Of a DNA stretch of 64,000 bases, positions 20,825 through 32,308 are shown one piece after another. Position numbers and translations under genes: made by a program. Position 1 is the stretch's first letter, and each line of letters begins with the position of its first letter. The notes beneath the pieces are model-generated. The model made no database searches. It was not told where the DNA came from and worked only from the letters and a program-made list of their open reading frames with translations. This DNA comes from Coniochaeta sp. PMI_546 (lineage: Eukaryota; Ascomycota; Sordariomycetes; Coniochaetales; Coniochaetaceae), in NCBI GenBank assembly GCA_021432605.1, contig MU271154.1, positions 124,001 to 188,000 of the forward strand, in the 5' to 3' direction.

Positions 20825-22817
20825 CTAGTTTGCCTTGTTTAGAAATCCGCGGAAGAAGCTCGCAATGCCTTCCACGTCTTCCACGTTGGTAACCTTGGCA
20901 GTATCTGGACTTAAGTTAGAGATCCTCTTATTCACAGTGCGTTTCACGATTTACTCACATTGATCTGGCCGAACTATAATCATGGCACCAACAGCTGGGT
21001 CAATGCCATAGGCCTTGTATGCATGACCGTGACCAGAGTTGTAACTCTCGTCATCAAAGAAAACCTTGTGAAGAGCTGTAGCAAAAAGTTAATGATGGGA
21101 AAGTTCAGCATGATCATTTTAATGTACTCACATTTCATGCGCCATTTGCCCGTTACCGGTGTGAAGAAGTCCGGGATCTCATCACCTGAGACAATGGTGC
21201 GTTGGCCGGACAGAACAAGCACAGGGTCAATGAGACTGTCTGGATCCGCGCTGGCAGGGGTGAACTCTTCTGCTACAGCTTTCAGGCCAGCGGCAACCTG
21301 CTCTTGTCAGTCACCATGTCACCTGGGTAGCGGCGAGGGTTCGTAACTAACCTTCTCCAATCGTGCTGCGGCTGCGGCGTCCTTGATATCACCTGCAAAC
21401 ACTACCACGTACCACCGGCAAATGGATGGCAATGCCTTGAGGAGCTGCATGGCCTTGGCGTCAGACCACCGGACAACTTGTGCGCTAGGGAATCGCATGC
21501 CAATATCCACCTCCTTCGCCAGGGTCCTGCTGTCGGGGTTGAGTGATATGATGGCGGACGCATCGTACTTCACAGCCTGCCCGGCTGTGTATCGGCCGGC
21601 TTTGACGAACGCCTCAGCAAACTGCTCGGACGATATGCCGTTCTCTTGCCGATATTTCGACGAGAACAATCGCGTGAAGTAACGGTCAAACTCAATCAAC
21701 TCTGTCGCCGTGCTCTGCCTCTCCGACACGTAAGTCTCCAAGAGGGATGCTGGGGCCTGGCCATTCAACACTGCTCCCAACTTCCACCCAATGTTATAGC
21801 CATCCTGCAAGCTCACGTTCATGCCCTGGCCGGCTTTCGGCGAGTGGGTATGACACGCGTCTCCAGTCAGGAAGACCCTGTGACTCTTGGTGAAGAAATC
21901 GGCACGCCGTTGACCGATGGCGTAAGCTGACCACCACGCTGTCTCGGCGATATCCATTCTGTACGGGTTGAATATCTTACGGGCTTGTGCCTGGAGACTC
22001 TGCAAGGTGACATCGCTGACCTTCGTCCCTGCCGGGAGTTCGATATAGAATCTCACCAGAGCGTCACCTTCCCTTGGGATGATCAGGAGATTGCCAGCGT
22101 CTGCGTGTATGACGGCTTTCTTCCTGATATCTGGGAAGTCGGTCCGAGGAAAGACATCCATCACTCCCCATACCGCATCGCTAGTGTCTCCTAGCATCTT
22201 GAAGCCCAGAGCTCTTCGGACTGTGCTGTGTGCACCATCACACCCCTAATACCGTTAGAAATGGGTCGTCGTGTTTCACGAATAGTGATCTTGACACTCA
22301 CCAGAACATATTTCGCAGCATATTCCTTTTTGATGCCGTCCTGTTCAGCTGTCACACGGACAGCGTAAGCGTCTGGGTCTGCCGCGCGCTCTGTATCCAC
22401 TTCGACGGTTCGGACCTCGGTGCCGTACTCGATCGGAAAGCCCCCAGTCCTTTTTATCTCGCCAATGATAATTTCGTTGAGTCGTGCCTGATTCAGAATG
22501 ACGTGAGGTTGATGGCTTATGGACGTTTCCTTGTCGGGAGCAAAATGGGACCTCCTGATGGTGCCGTCATGGTGAGGGGACACCCAGAAGGCCAGCTCCA
22601 ATACATGGTAGGAATCTTTGAGCAGGTCTTCGGCGATATTGAAGGCGTCGAAGACTTCAACTGTGCGGGTCTGCACTCCATCTGCCTGGCCAACCTCTAG
22701 CGGGCCATTCCGCTTCTCAATGATACGGTAGTTGATGCCGTACCGAGACAGCCATAAGGCGGCACAAAGCCCGGCGGACCCACTGCCGCAGATCAAGACG
22801 TCAACCTGCTCTGCCAT
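20825..22817 (-). CDS. FAD-dependent aromatic hydroxylase (phenol 2-monooxygenase-like)
   Basis: Flavoprotein monooxygenase of the phenol hydroxylase / PheA-TfdB group with a C-terminal thioredoxin-like dimerisation domain. Five exons were assembled: 22817-22302, 22245-21352, 21297-21132, 21075-20959 and 20904-20825. The introns (56, 54, 56 and 54 nt) all have GT-AG ends, giving 590 aa, normal for the family. Motifs: VLICGSGSAGLCAALWL (GxGxxG, FAD), GCDGAHSTVRRALG (DG motif, restored by splicing) and FLTGDACHTHSPKAGQGMN (FAD ribityl site). The C-terminal part with KWRMK, spliced to SLHKVFFDDESY and IDPAVGAMIIVRPDQY, matches the Phe_hydrox_dim fold. It should hydroxylate phenolic or other aromatic substrates using NADPH and O2. 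The neighbouring SDR and permease could belong to the same catabolic or biosynthetic route. Confidence 0.93.
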
Positions 22818-22980
22818 CGTTGTCGGGTTCAGTATCGAGCTGGAGCAGTACTAGTTTGCAGTGTAACGTGGCTTATAGTTCAAGTTTGTTCTGTCTCAGG
22901 GAATTATCGACATTATCACTACAAAGTGGTCGTTCCATGGGGCTGTTATAACGTCCCAGGTGGTGTGACGGCATCGCATC

Positions 22981-22994
22981 CGGGGTGCATGCCG
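22981..22994. promoter_or_regulatory. inverted CGG-N8-CCG motif upstream of the monooxygenase
   Basis: CGG and CCG triplets separated by eight bases, about 165-180 bp upstream of the monooxygenase start. Inverted CGG half-sites with fixed spacing are the usual targets of Zn2Cys6 activators. No protein is assigned. Confidence 0.3.
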
Positions 22995-23022
22995 GCAGGA
23001 TACCGCCGACGTTTAGGTTATG

Positions 23023-23033
23023 CGGGGTCCCCG
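23023..23033. promoter_or_regulatory. CGGGGTCCCCG palindrome upstream of the monooxygenase
   Basis: An 11-bp palindrome about 210 bp upstream of the monooxygenase start. GCGGGG on each arm resembles the SYGGRG core bound by carbon-catabolite repressors (CreA/Mig1 type). Sequence resemblance only. Confidence 0.3.
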
Positions 23034-24070
23034 GATTGGCGGCCGACTGGCGGCAGTTGTTGTCGGACGTCTCGGAGATGGAGCTGTGCGGAGTACCGTG
23101 GTCGTCTCCACTTACCCGGGATATCTTTCCACCTCAACCTCCTCAAGACTGGATTTCCCCAGACCTTTTTGGCCCTGTGCACCCGGATCCGGACCCGAGG
23201 CCTGTTGGACAAGCCAGTCATTTCCGACGCAGAGTGAGGAGTATTCGAGATGCTCATGTTCTAATTGCGTTCGCCCTGCTGGCCTCTGCTCGTAGTTATT
23301 TGAGAAAAATGGAGACTCATATATCACTACGCCTCCATCTCCTCCTCATGGGCACCTCAGCCACTGGGAGCACACGGCCATAATGCCAAGACTCTTCCAG
23401 TGAACAACGGAATTTGGTCACGTCCATGTATGCTGGTATTGGACTTGGGCGACCTGCCATCGTGGACAGGCGCTCACGCTCAATAAGGAGTCTGCACGTC
23501 AGATCAATTCGTCGACCATGGAGATTCGACGTTCATTTTTAAATGTCATATTCACGTAAAAAACTGATCAGACGATTTCTATCTTACTTTCTCCGTGATC
23601 GGAATCGAGGAAATCAGCGGCCTATGCACTAATGCTACCTGCACGGCCAGCTACTGTGTAGTATAGTAATAAGATTTCGTGGCGTCAAGATACCGATGGT
23701 ATCCTTCCTCTCCACAACGGCGATAAGATGACCTACCAAGATTGGCCGACATCCTCCAGTATCACAGTACCCGCTATGGCATCCCCGCACTGGTGCCCCT
23801 GGCGCCTCTGTAGCTCCAGGCCAGCCAACGCACTTATCCTTGATCGGCAATGGCTCCAGGTTCATCATTCCTCGGCCAGTTCCAATCGGGAAATCGAAGC
23901 CGACCATGGTCATACCGCGTCTCAAGGGTAAGGTGAGACGGCCCGGTGTCAGGATGCAATAAAGGCAGGCCAACGCATCTCTCCCCCCAAACGTCGTTGC
24001 TTGCCTGCATCTTCCCGCACTTGCATTACTTCTTCCCAAACGGTCGGTACTGGATACTGGAACAGCTGGG

Positions 24071-25720
24071 ATGGCTGATATCACCAAAGCGCCGTCTGGC
24101 GCCATGAGCCATGACGACATCACCAAGAAGGACGACGCCAGGTCGTCGATTGCCGTCAAGGCAGGACACACCGGCCTGATCAACGCCTCGGGCCACGTGC
24201 AGGAGCTCGCTCGCAACTTCAACCTCCTCTCCTTGGCGGGTGTTGGCCTCGTCGTCGGCAACGTCTGGCCGGCTATCGGCGGGTCCATCTTGGTTGCCAT
24301 CTTCAACGGTGGACCACCAGGAGTTCTGTTCGAGTTTATCACAGTGTCGGTCTTCTACTGGACCGTGGCAGCTAGTATAGCGGAGCTAGCAAGTGCCATC
24401 CCCTCGTCCGCTGGAGTGTATCACTGGGCGACCGTGACGCCGGGCCCGAAATGGGGACGGATGATCGGCTTTTTTGCCGGATGGTGGAACTTCCTAGCAT
24501 GGATTATGGGAGCAGCGAGCATGGCTGCCATCTTCGGCAACACAGTCGTGCAGATGTACGCGCTCAATCACGAAGGATTCGTCGCCCAGCCCTGGCACGT
24601 CTTCATCGTGTACATCATTGCCACGTGGCTTGCTTGCGCCGCCGTCTGCCTTGCCAACCGCGGCATGCCACTCTTGAACAACATCGGCGTAGGCGCTATC
24701 CTCGCCGGCTTCCTCATTACCATCATCGTCGTCACCGTCATGCCCGGGCGTGACGGACGCCCGGCGCATGCCACGTCGTCGTTCGTCTGGACGGAGTGGA
24801 CGGCGGATATCGGATATCCTGACGGCTTCGTCTTTGTCGCCGGCATGCTGAACGGTGCCTTCAGTGTTGGCGCCGTCGATGCGACGACACATTTAGCCGA
24901 GGAGATTCCTCTGCCTCACATCAATGTCCCCAAAGCAATTGGCCTGCAGTTGGCCATTGGATTTATCACGGGCTTTTGCTACCTCATTGCTGTCATGTAT
25001 GCCATCAACGACTACGACGCACTGTTCGAATCGCCCTACCCCATCGCCGAGATCTATCGCCAGGCCACGGGATCCGCAGCCGGCGCCACCGGTCTCTTGG
25101 CACTTGTCATGATTTGCATCGGGCTCACAGTCATAGGCCTGTACATCACCTGCGGCCGGACATTGTGGGCTCTGGCTCGCGACAAGGCAGCCCCATATCC
25201 GGCCGTTTTCGGCCGCGTGCATCCGACCTTGGACGTCCCAGTGTGGTCAACCATCGCATCCGCTGCCCTGGTCACCGTCCTAGGCTGTATCTACGTCGGA
25301 AGCACGACCGCCTTCAATGCCTTTGTCGGCAGCTTCATCCTCATGTCGAGCAGTTCCTTCCTCGCTGCCATCCTACCTAACCTATTGACCGGAAGGAAGA
25401 ACATCACGTACGGGCCATTCGCCTTGAAGGGGTGGCTAGGCTGGGCCATTAACGGCATCGCCTGTTCGTACATGCTAGTCTGGTTCGTCATCTACTGCTT
25501 CCCGTACGCGCTGCCGACGGACGCGACGGCCATGAACTACGCTTGCTTGATCTGGGGCGGTCTCACGATCATCGTTGGACTTTGGTGGTTCTTGAAGGCG
25601 AGGCATGGGTATGAGGGCCCTAGTACCACTGGTGGCATCATCTCCGAAGCTGAGAGGATACATGGTCATGTCGAAGGCATCGATAACACTGAGTCGAAGG
25701 GTGTCGAGAGGATGGCTTGA
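24071..25720 (+). CDS. amino acid/choline permease, APC superfamily (GABA/choline-type)
   Basis: Twelve-TM permease of the fungal ACT family (choline, GABA and polyamine carriers), 549 aa, single exon. The N-terminus is cytosolic, with ELARNFNLLSLAGVGLVVGN leading into TM1. The consensus SIAELASAIPSSAGVYHW between TM2 and TM3 is the family signature, followed by GFFAGWWNFLAW. FSVGAVDATTHLAEEIP and GRTLWALARDKAAP are characteristic of later loops. The start MADITKAP at 24071 gives the standard length. Fungal homologues take up choline, GABA or other nitrogen compounds at the plasma membrane. It is divergent from the monooxygenase over a 1.25 kb spacer. The substrate cannot be settled from sequence. 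Confidence 0.92.
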   Translation: MADITKAPSGAMSHDDITKKDDARSSIAVKAGHTGLINASGHVQELARNFNLLSLAGVGLVVGNVWPAIGGSILVAIFNGGPPGVLFEFITVSVFYWTVAASIAELASAIPSSAGVYHWATVTPGPKWGRMIGFFAGWWNFLAWIMGAASMAAIFGNTVVQMYALNHEGFVAQPWHVFIVYIIATWLACAAVCLANRGMPLLNNIGVGAILAGFLITIIVVTVMPGRDGRPAHATSSFVWTEWTADIGYPDGFVFVAGMLNGAFSVGAVDATTHLAEEIPLPHINVPKAIGLQLAIGFITGFCYLIAVMYAINDYDALFESPYPIAEIYRQATGSAAGATGLLALVMICIGLTVIGLYITCGRTLWALARDKAAPYPAVFGRVHPTLDVPVWSTIASAALVTVLGCIYVGSTTAFNAFVGSFILMSSSSFLAAILPNLLTGRKNITYGPFALKGWLGWAINGIACSYMLVWFVIYCFPYALPTDATAMNYACLIWGGLTIIVGLWWFLKARHGYEGPSTTGGIISEAERIHGHVEGIDNTESKGVERMA

Positions 25721-25883
25721 GAGTATTGCTTCTTGTAACATAGACATCTACTCTAGGAATTGACGTGGGACGAATTGTACATATTTCCTGCGATTTTGTC
25801 GTCTCGAAGCCCGTGTCAGTGATGACTGAAGAGCTAGACAGTTCTGCAATAAGCGTAGTATTGGGTATACAATCGAGTGACAT

Positions 25884-28863
25884 TCAGCCCTGCTCTCTTT
25901 TGCCTCTGAAGAATGTACTCAGGGCTCCCATCAGACCATGCAGACCCTTCTCTTCGCTCCCAGCCTGCATTCCTCCTCTAATCCAACCGGGCAGCTTGCC
26001 TTTGATCCTCTCTGTGCCAAACCGTCTGTCAACCAGCACGATAGCGGCGTAGTCTTTCTGATGTCGTATCGCCCGCCCGATACTCTGATTGACAGCCCTC
26101 ATGCACGCATTCTCGTAGAAGTCCCTCGCCGCCTGCTTGGCCTGCGCGACGGCGTCTTCCCGCGATTTGGGAGGACTGCTTGGTGTCGCGTCTTCAGCTA
26201 ATAGACGTTCAAGGGTCGATGACTCTATATACTCAATCTTCGCCTTCCACTCCGGGGAGTTGATATTCGGATACGGCAAGCCAACGACGACTACACAGCG
26301 ACCCAGCCTATCCGAAAAGTTGATCCCCTCGCTCATCCTCCCACCCACAACGCTTAGCAAAAGGGCACCTCGGCCACTGGGTGGCGCCGGCTTTCCGGTT
26401 CTCCCATCGCCGCCCAGTATCGCGGCGGTGTACTCCTGCAGAACGTCTTCGCTGGATACGCCCTTCATGTCGCGGAACAAGGCCTTCTTTCCCTGCAGAC
26501 GATCCCATATAGAGCCGCCTTGGCCGCTCTCCGTTGATGCGGCTTGCCATACTGCTATAACCTGGTCGAGGTATCCGTAGCTCGGGAAGAAGACCACAAC
26601 ACCGTCCGGCACAATTGTGCAGATATTGAGGATGGCCAGACCAAGTTGGCGTATCATCCCTTTGTCGCTGCGCCTTTGGAAACTGAATTCGAAGGTATCG
26701 CTGTTAGTAGCTGCAGATGTCGGCTTACCAGCTGCCGTAGTTGGTCGTGTGGATGCGAGAGTCCACACGCAGAGGTTGGATGGGGGGATGACGTGTCCGC
26801 AACTGAGAGTTGTTATCTTGTCAGGTGCGAGAGACGGGAAGAGATGAGCTTTGTAGTCATCGAACGGCGACATGGTTCCACCGGCCAAGATGACCGCCCG
26901 TGCGCTCGACGCAATTGACGAGAAGGCATGGGTGGGGGAGAGAAGGAGGTATTCCAGCTTGATGTCAGGTGGCGTCGCTGCAAGCTTTTCGTAGAATACC
27001 CGTCCTTCGGTCGAAAGGTTGGTGAGAGATGTAAGGAATGACACCAAAGTGTGCAGGACAGGGCTCGAGATCGATTTGTAACCGGAAGACGCAGCGTCTT
27101 CCTCGAGGTGGCTAGCGTAGCTCTCCATCTTGAATGCCAGCTTGGACTGCTGGATGTACTTGATCAGCTGATACAGATTGACCTGATCGGCCCCTTTTGC
27201 TTTGAGTAGAAGGTTCGGATCAACAATGCCCTGCCCTGCCTAGCTCAGTGTTAGTTATCAGCAGTGTCGACACAGACCATAGAAACTCACCTTGGCTCTC
27301 AGAGCACAATCAAGCCATTCGCTCAATGAATCGACGACTCTCCCAACCTGAGCTACCATGACCCTGTTCTCGCCCTTCAACTTCTTACCGAACCTCTTCA
27401 CATAGATCCCAAGTAATTGGCGCGCTTTTCGCAGCTCACTCAGCCGAATTTCTGCGGCATAGACGTTCGAAACCGCGTCCATGATGTTGTGGGCCTCGTC
27501 GATGATGACAACGTTGCCCTCTAGTTTGATGCCTAGCGCATCCCTGGCACTTTTTTGCAAGAGCAACGGGTATGGGAGTGTGACGACTTCAGCGCCAGGG
27601 ATGGCAGTCCTTGAGGCATAGTAGGGGCAAATCTGCAGTGTCTTGCCCAACTGAAACATGTCCTCGATGTCGGGAACGGTGGCCAATGTCGCGTCTCGAA
27701 ACCTGTGAGTGTTTGTCAGGTTGTCGGTATTTGGCACAAAGGGACATTTGTCCTTCGATTTCGACTGCTGAAGTTCTGCGCATCGGTCATTGATCGCGGA
27801 CAACGACCCAAGACGCGAGACGGAGGGATTGATGCAGAGTCTCTGTCGAGATGACAAAGGAACATGCTTGACAGCTTCTGCTGCGTCGTCTTCAGCAGTC
27901 GATTCCGCTATCTGTGGTACAGACGAAGGAAAGGAGGGTCGGCGAAGCTCTGAGATGAACTGGGAGAGCTGCGAATGGGTCCTTGAAGTGTAGAAGATCT
28001 AATCGGTAAGCTAACAGCCATCACAGTGCGTGGAGGTAGTTCACTCATACCTTGACCTCGTCCTTCTCCTCAGGCTCTTCGTCTTGCTTTTTGGAGCCTC
28101 CGAGCCCCATGCTCTCCATCAAGGCGCGAGTCTCTTTACTGAAGACTGACATCGGGTCATCCCCAGCTTCGTCTTCATTCCAATCGTCCAAGAGAAACTC
28201 GGCATCTTCATCGGTAATTCTGGCTTCCCTTCTTGGCATCGTGTCCTCAACCCGACGTCTCTTTTTACCCCGAGCCTCTGATTCCCTTTCCTTGGCCCGT
28301 ATTTTCGCAAGTCGCTCTTCTCGTTCTTGCCAGCGTTGGACTAGCTCTTCCCGTTTTCTGCGGAGAATCTGCTCGATAATCCAATCCGGTTCGTCCTTCA
28401 TCCCATCTTTGACGGCAACGATATCATGTTCATGTCGCTGCTTTTTGTAGGTCCTCAACCACGACAGCGCGGAACAGATCAAGGATAGGGATTTGCCCTA
28501 CAAATCTGTTAGACTGCGTGCATCTTCCCTAGAACGGAATTCAGCAACGGTTCGGGGCCATCTACACCCAGACGCGCATATGGTACAAGAACGAGTCAAG
28601 CTATCCGGCAACAACATGAAGAACGAAAGCAATCAAGTCAGACGCCCTCAAGACGAGCTGCTCAACATTTTGAAGGGAAGATGTGTGCATACCGTGCCAG
28701 TTGGACTTTCTAAGATACCAACGTGCCCATCACCGCGAGAAAGAACATCGTAGGCTACGCGCATGAATTGCAGCTGGACGTCGTAGGGTGTGTAGGGATG
28801 GTGATAATTGTCTTTTACTCTATGTTCTGGCAGCACGGGGACATCCGCCGTCTCAGATGCCAT
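25884..28863 (-). CDS. CHL1: ATP-dependent DNA helicase Chl1 (DDX11 family)
   Basis: Superfamily 2 (XPD/FANCJ-like) 5'-3' DNA helicase needed for sister-chromatid cohesion. Four exons: 28863-28693, 28497-28051, 27998-27291 and 27239-25884; introns 195, 52, 51 and 51 nt; total 893 aa, near the size of other fungal Chl1 proteins. Splicing creates the Walker A motif SPTGTGKS at residues 53-60. Motif Ia is IFYTSRTHSQLSQF. Four cysteines at CINPS, RCAEL, KCPFV and ICPYY are placed for the iron-sulfur domain. DEAH (VVIIDEAHN) is motif II, and VGRMSEGINFSDRLGRCVV with QSIGRAIRHQKDYA are motifs V and VI. A charged Chl1-type insert with KKRRR lies between motifs I and Ia. All key residues look intact. 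Confidence 0.95.
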
Positions 28864-29426
28864 CGTGAGCCCAGACTGTTGTTTTCTAAGTGGTTGGATG
28901 CATCAGATCTGACTTAAAAGCTGAAAAGCCTGTACAGCTGAAGCGATGTTTAAGATGTGATGGTGAAGTTATTCTTGACTGTCACACGTTCTCCGAAAGT
29001 GGTGCAGCATTGCATTGCAGTTCCACTAGAAGTCAGTTAGAGGGCTTCAACCAACTCAGCGTACCCTTCAACTCTACGAGAAGCAGTCTGATAGAAGAGT
29101 TTATCTTGTAGAGACTATTCTGGGGACAAGCTCAAACACGTTGGCTTTGACTTGCTTGGAGGCCAAGTTACAACCGCTTTGCAAGCCACATGAGGCGGTC
29201 TAGTGGCGCATGATTCATTTCAGGTCTGAGTCACCTGACTGAGCACGTGTTACAGGATTGAGGGTTTGTCAACCCTCCGTTCACTTAGCGTCTTTCCTTG
29301 TGGAGCGGAGCCTGCTGGGCCCACAGCAAAAAAATAACCACACCTCAAAATTAGACGACTTCCAAATCGAAACTTCCACGGACAATCTTCACCACACCCC
29401 AGTGCATCTTACGATCCGACGTCAAG
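28864..29426. other. divergent promoter between CHL1 and the uL15 gene
   Basis: 563 bp with no recognisable gene; presumed promoters and 5' leaders of both neighbours. Confidence 0.6.
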
Positions 29427-30228
29427 ATGCCTACCCGATTCTCCAAGACACGGAAGCAGTATGTTTGACCTGTGTCTCTCCAACTGGCGACTTCGCGCTG
29501 CTGCTCCAGATCGGTCTCGTCCGATTGATGGCTAGAAAAGAGGAGGGAAATCCTCGATAGCTGGCGTGCGAACGCAGAGGGCAATTGATGGAAATGAGAT
29601 ACCAGACGTCGACAACGACGATGGCAGCAGTGGCGCGAAGCGGCCGTAAATCTGCGACGATGTTTTACTGACTTCGTTTCTCAACAGCCGTGGCCACGTC
29701 TCGGCCGGTAAGGGTCGTGTTGGCAAGCACAGGAAGCACCCGGGTGGTCGTGGTCTTGCCGGTGGTCAACACCAGTAAGTTCTCCCAACGTAAACATGCC
29801 GTTCTTGACAGAGATGCTAACCACTGCCTACAGCCACCGTACCAACATGGACAAGTACCGTACGTCGCGAACCGGGGACTTTCAGGATGCACTTAGACGC
29901 GGCACTAACCTTACACTTCACAGATCCCGGTTACTTCGGTAAAGTCGGTATGCGCTACTTCCACAAGCAACAGAACCACTTCTGGAAGCCGACCGTCAAC
30001 ATCGAGAAGCTGTGGTCCCTTGTTCCCGCTGAGGAGCGCGAGGCCTACATTGCCGGAAAGAAGACCGACACCGTCCCCGTTCTCGACCTCCTCCCTCTCG
30101 GCTACTCGAAGGTCCTCGGCAAGGGCCGTCTTCCCGACGTTCCCCTTGTCGTCCGCGCCCGGTGGGTCAGCAAGCTCGCCGAGGAGAAGATCGTTGCTGC
30201 CGGTGGCGTTGTTGAGCTGGTCGCATAA
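29427..30228 (+). CDS. RPL28: 60S ribosomal protein uL15 (L28/L27a)
   Basis: Cytosolic large-subunit ribosomal protein, 149 aa, the standard fungal length. Four exons: 29427-29458, 29688-29774, 29834-29859 and 29924-30228; introns 229, 59, 64 bases in order. Splicing yields [11 protein letters not shown] then [33 protein letters not shown] and [20 protein letters not shown], the invariant N-terminal part of the family; the C-terminus ends GGVVELVA. Several introns with a long first one right after the start is typical of ribosomal-protein genes in filamentous fungi. The third coding exon is only 26 nt, easily missed by gene finders. Confidence 0.97.
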
Positions 30229-30770
30229 GCGGGTCGATCGAGTCTGGTTGTTGAAATCTGAGGTTAGGGCCGGCTTCTGACTTGGCTAGATAAGGCGCAT
30301 TAGCTGTCCTTTTAGCCGGAAGTTGCCACACAAAAGCACCCTTATCGTCGCGGGCTGGCTGTTTTGGAAGGGACTGGCTTGAAGGCACCACGGTCTGGGT
30401 TACTGGCATTGCATGATAGGGATTCTACATCGGAGTTCTGCTGAATGAAAAGAACAAATTCTTCCACTGTTCAAATATCCCATCCGTTGTCACGAACAGT
30501 CTTTTATAGGCGGCAGGATACAGAAATCATGATGAGGCATTGTGTTGCTGATCTGTGTGTTGGAACTACCATGGACTAACAACCTTGCTGTCAGAGCGTG
30601 ACAGCAAAAGGCCCTGAAACAGATCTCTGACTCCAGCACCATACGCCAATCAGTTGCAACAATGTGTGAAGCACAAGAGGTGCAGCGTCAGCAGCACCTC
30701 TCTTATTCTAATACAGTCCTAACGTACAACGTGTGGAAGACATGGCCGCTTCCACACCAATCTGCTTTTG
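30229..30770. other. intergenic between convergent genes, nothing recognised
   Basis: 3' flanks of the uL15 gene and CDC7; no gene recognised. Confidence 0.6.
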
Positions 30771-32308
30771 TCAGACCTTCAAGATATCCATTTCATCCTC
30801 TTCGGCCAGATCCATAGACTCGTGGACGTCCAAGCCCATACGAAGAAATTCGTGATCGAGGGCCTCATCGGCGCTTATCCTTCTGCTCGGATCGAGCTCC
30901 AGGCACCGATTGAGAAAGTCGAGAGCGACCTTCTCGTCATCAGAAAGACCCTCGCCGGTGTCAATGCGGCAGGTACTCCACAAAATGATGCGTTCAAGCG
31001 AGTAACCGGTGGTGCCGATGGTCGGAATGTTGGTCTCGAACATACACCCGTGTAGCTGGCCGGCAGCACGCATCCGCTTTTGACCGTAGATGGTGGCGAT
31101 CTCGATCATGGCCTCGACATCGTCAGCCGAGTTGAAGAACGGAAACCTCCGGCTCATGATTGTCAACAGAATGACGCCGACGGACCATATATCGATCTTG
31201 GTTGTCTGCTCCGTGCACTTGAACAGCACCTCTGGTGCGCGGAAGCCCCGGGTGCCGGCACGGTTGGCTCGTCGCGACGGCCGCGTGTCGTTCTTCGGAT
31301 AGCCGGCGTGCGGTGCCGCAGAGTTGTGCAAGGCGTTGCGCAGACGGGCCTTACGGACGGAGGCATCGTCGTGGCATAAGCATGGCTTGGAATCGACGCC
31401 CTCGCGCTCGGCGAGGCCAAAGTCTACCAGCACGCCGCGGCGGGTTGGTGGGTCGTAGAGGAAGTTGGTAGGTTTTATGTCGCGGTGTAGAATACCCTGA
31501 GCGTGGACGGCGCTCAGTGCGGTGAATAGAGATCGCAGGTAGATGGCGGTGTCGGTAGGTGACATATTTCGATAGTATTCCCGGAAGTCGGCATGGCGGA
31601 AGTATGGTAGGATGGCAATTACTTGGTCGGTGGCGCGAAACGCTGTGATGAGAGGACACACGGATGCGCAGTTGCGAAGGTCGTGGAGCAGCTCAAGCTC
31701 GTTGAGGATGCGATGGGGAGATGAAGTAACGTAGATCTTCTTGATGGCGACGAACTTTGGTTTCCGGCGCCGCTGCTGGTGTTGTCGTGATCCTAGTCGA
31801 TCTTGTTGTAACACGTGCCTGAAATGCAGGTCTTTCGCCCCATCGTGACTGTCAACAGACTTCAGGGGTGGTGTCGACCACTTTTCATTTTCCTTTTCCA
31901 AGTCCCAGGAGTTGTCGTAGTGGTCGTATTGTAAGTCTTCGGCTTTGTAGACAGTCGAGAATGTGCCTGAGGTCGGTTAGCCTTTGCTGTGCCGAGAAAC
32001 GCAAGTGTCTGTTATTTACCTTCGCCGATCCTCTTGATGAGACGGTATTTGTGCCTGAAGCCAGGGAAGCTGTCCTGGAGCTTCTCCATGTCAATTTGCA
32101 CATTTGTGTCTACCACTTCATCTGCTGAGCTTCCTGACACGTCCGACTGTTGATCCTCCCCTTCTCCATGGTGGTCATCGTCGTCGTCGTAGTCCTCTTG
32201 CTCGTCAACCATGGATTCGTCGTTGACCTGTGTATCTTCTGTCGATGGTACATCTTCGTGAATCTGGAATGCCTCCTCAGCCCTCCGCCTTCGTACTGCA
32301 CTTGCCAT
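30771..32308 (-). CDS. CDC7: Cdc7-type protein kinase (DDK catalytic subunit)
   Basis: Catalytic subunit of the Dbf4-dependent kinase that fires replication origins by phosphorylating MCM proteins. Two exons (32308-32020, 31966-30771) with a 53-nt intron inside the glycine loop; splicing gives IGEGTFSTVYKAEDL. Total 494 aa. An acidic N-terminal extension precedes the kinase domain. VAIKKIYV carries the ATP lysine, HRDIKPTNFL the catalytic loop, VLVDFGLAE the DFG motif, and RAGTRGFRAPEVLFKC the activation segment. Cdc7-type inserts lie between subdomains I and III and between DFG and APE. The gene is divergent from condensin CND1 over 572 bp. Confidence 0.94.

Larger units (their letters stand above)
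22818..24070. other. intergenic divergent promoter region, 1.25 kb
   Basis: Lies between the divergent monooxygenase and permease genes. The left part (22978-23040) is GC-rich with CGG-type palindromes, listed separately. A minus-strand open frame of 235 codons (24342-23635) overlaps the permease start antisense and shows no domain; it is not called. Confidence 0.6.

Noticed and set aside
23635-24342. Minus-strand open frame of 235 codons
   Set aside because: Overlaps the start of the permease antisense and shows no domain. The high GC of the permease explains the long antisense frame.
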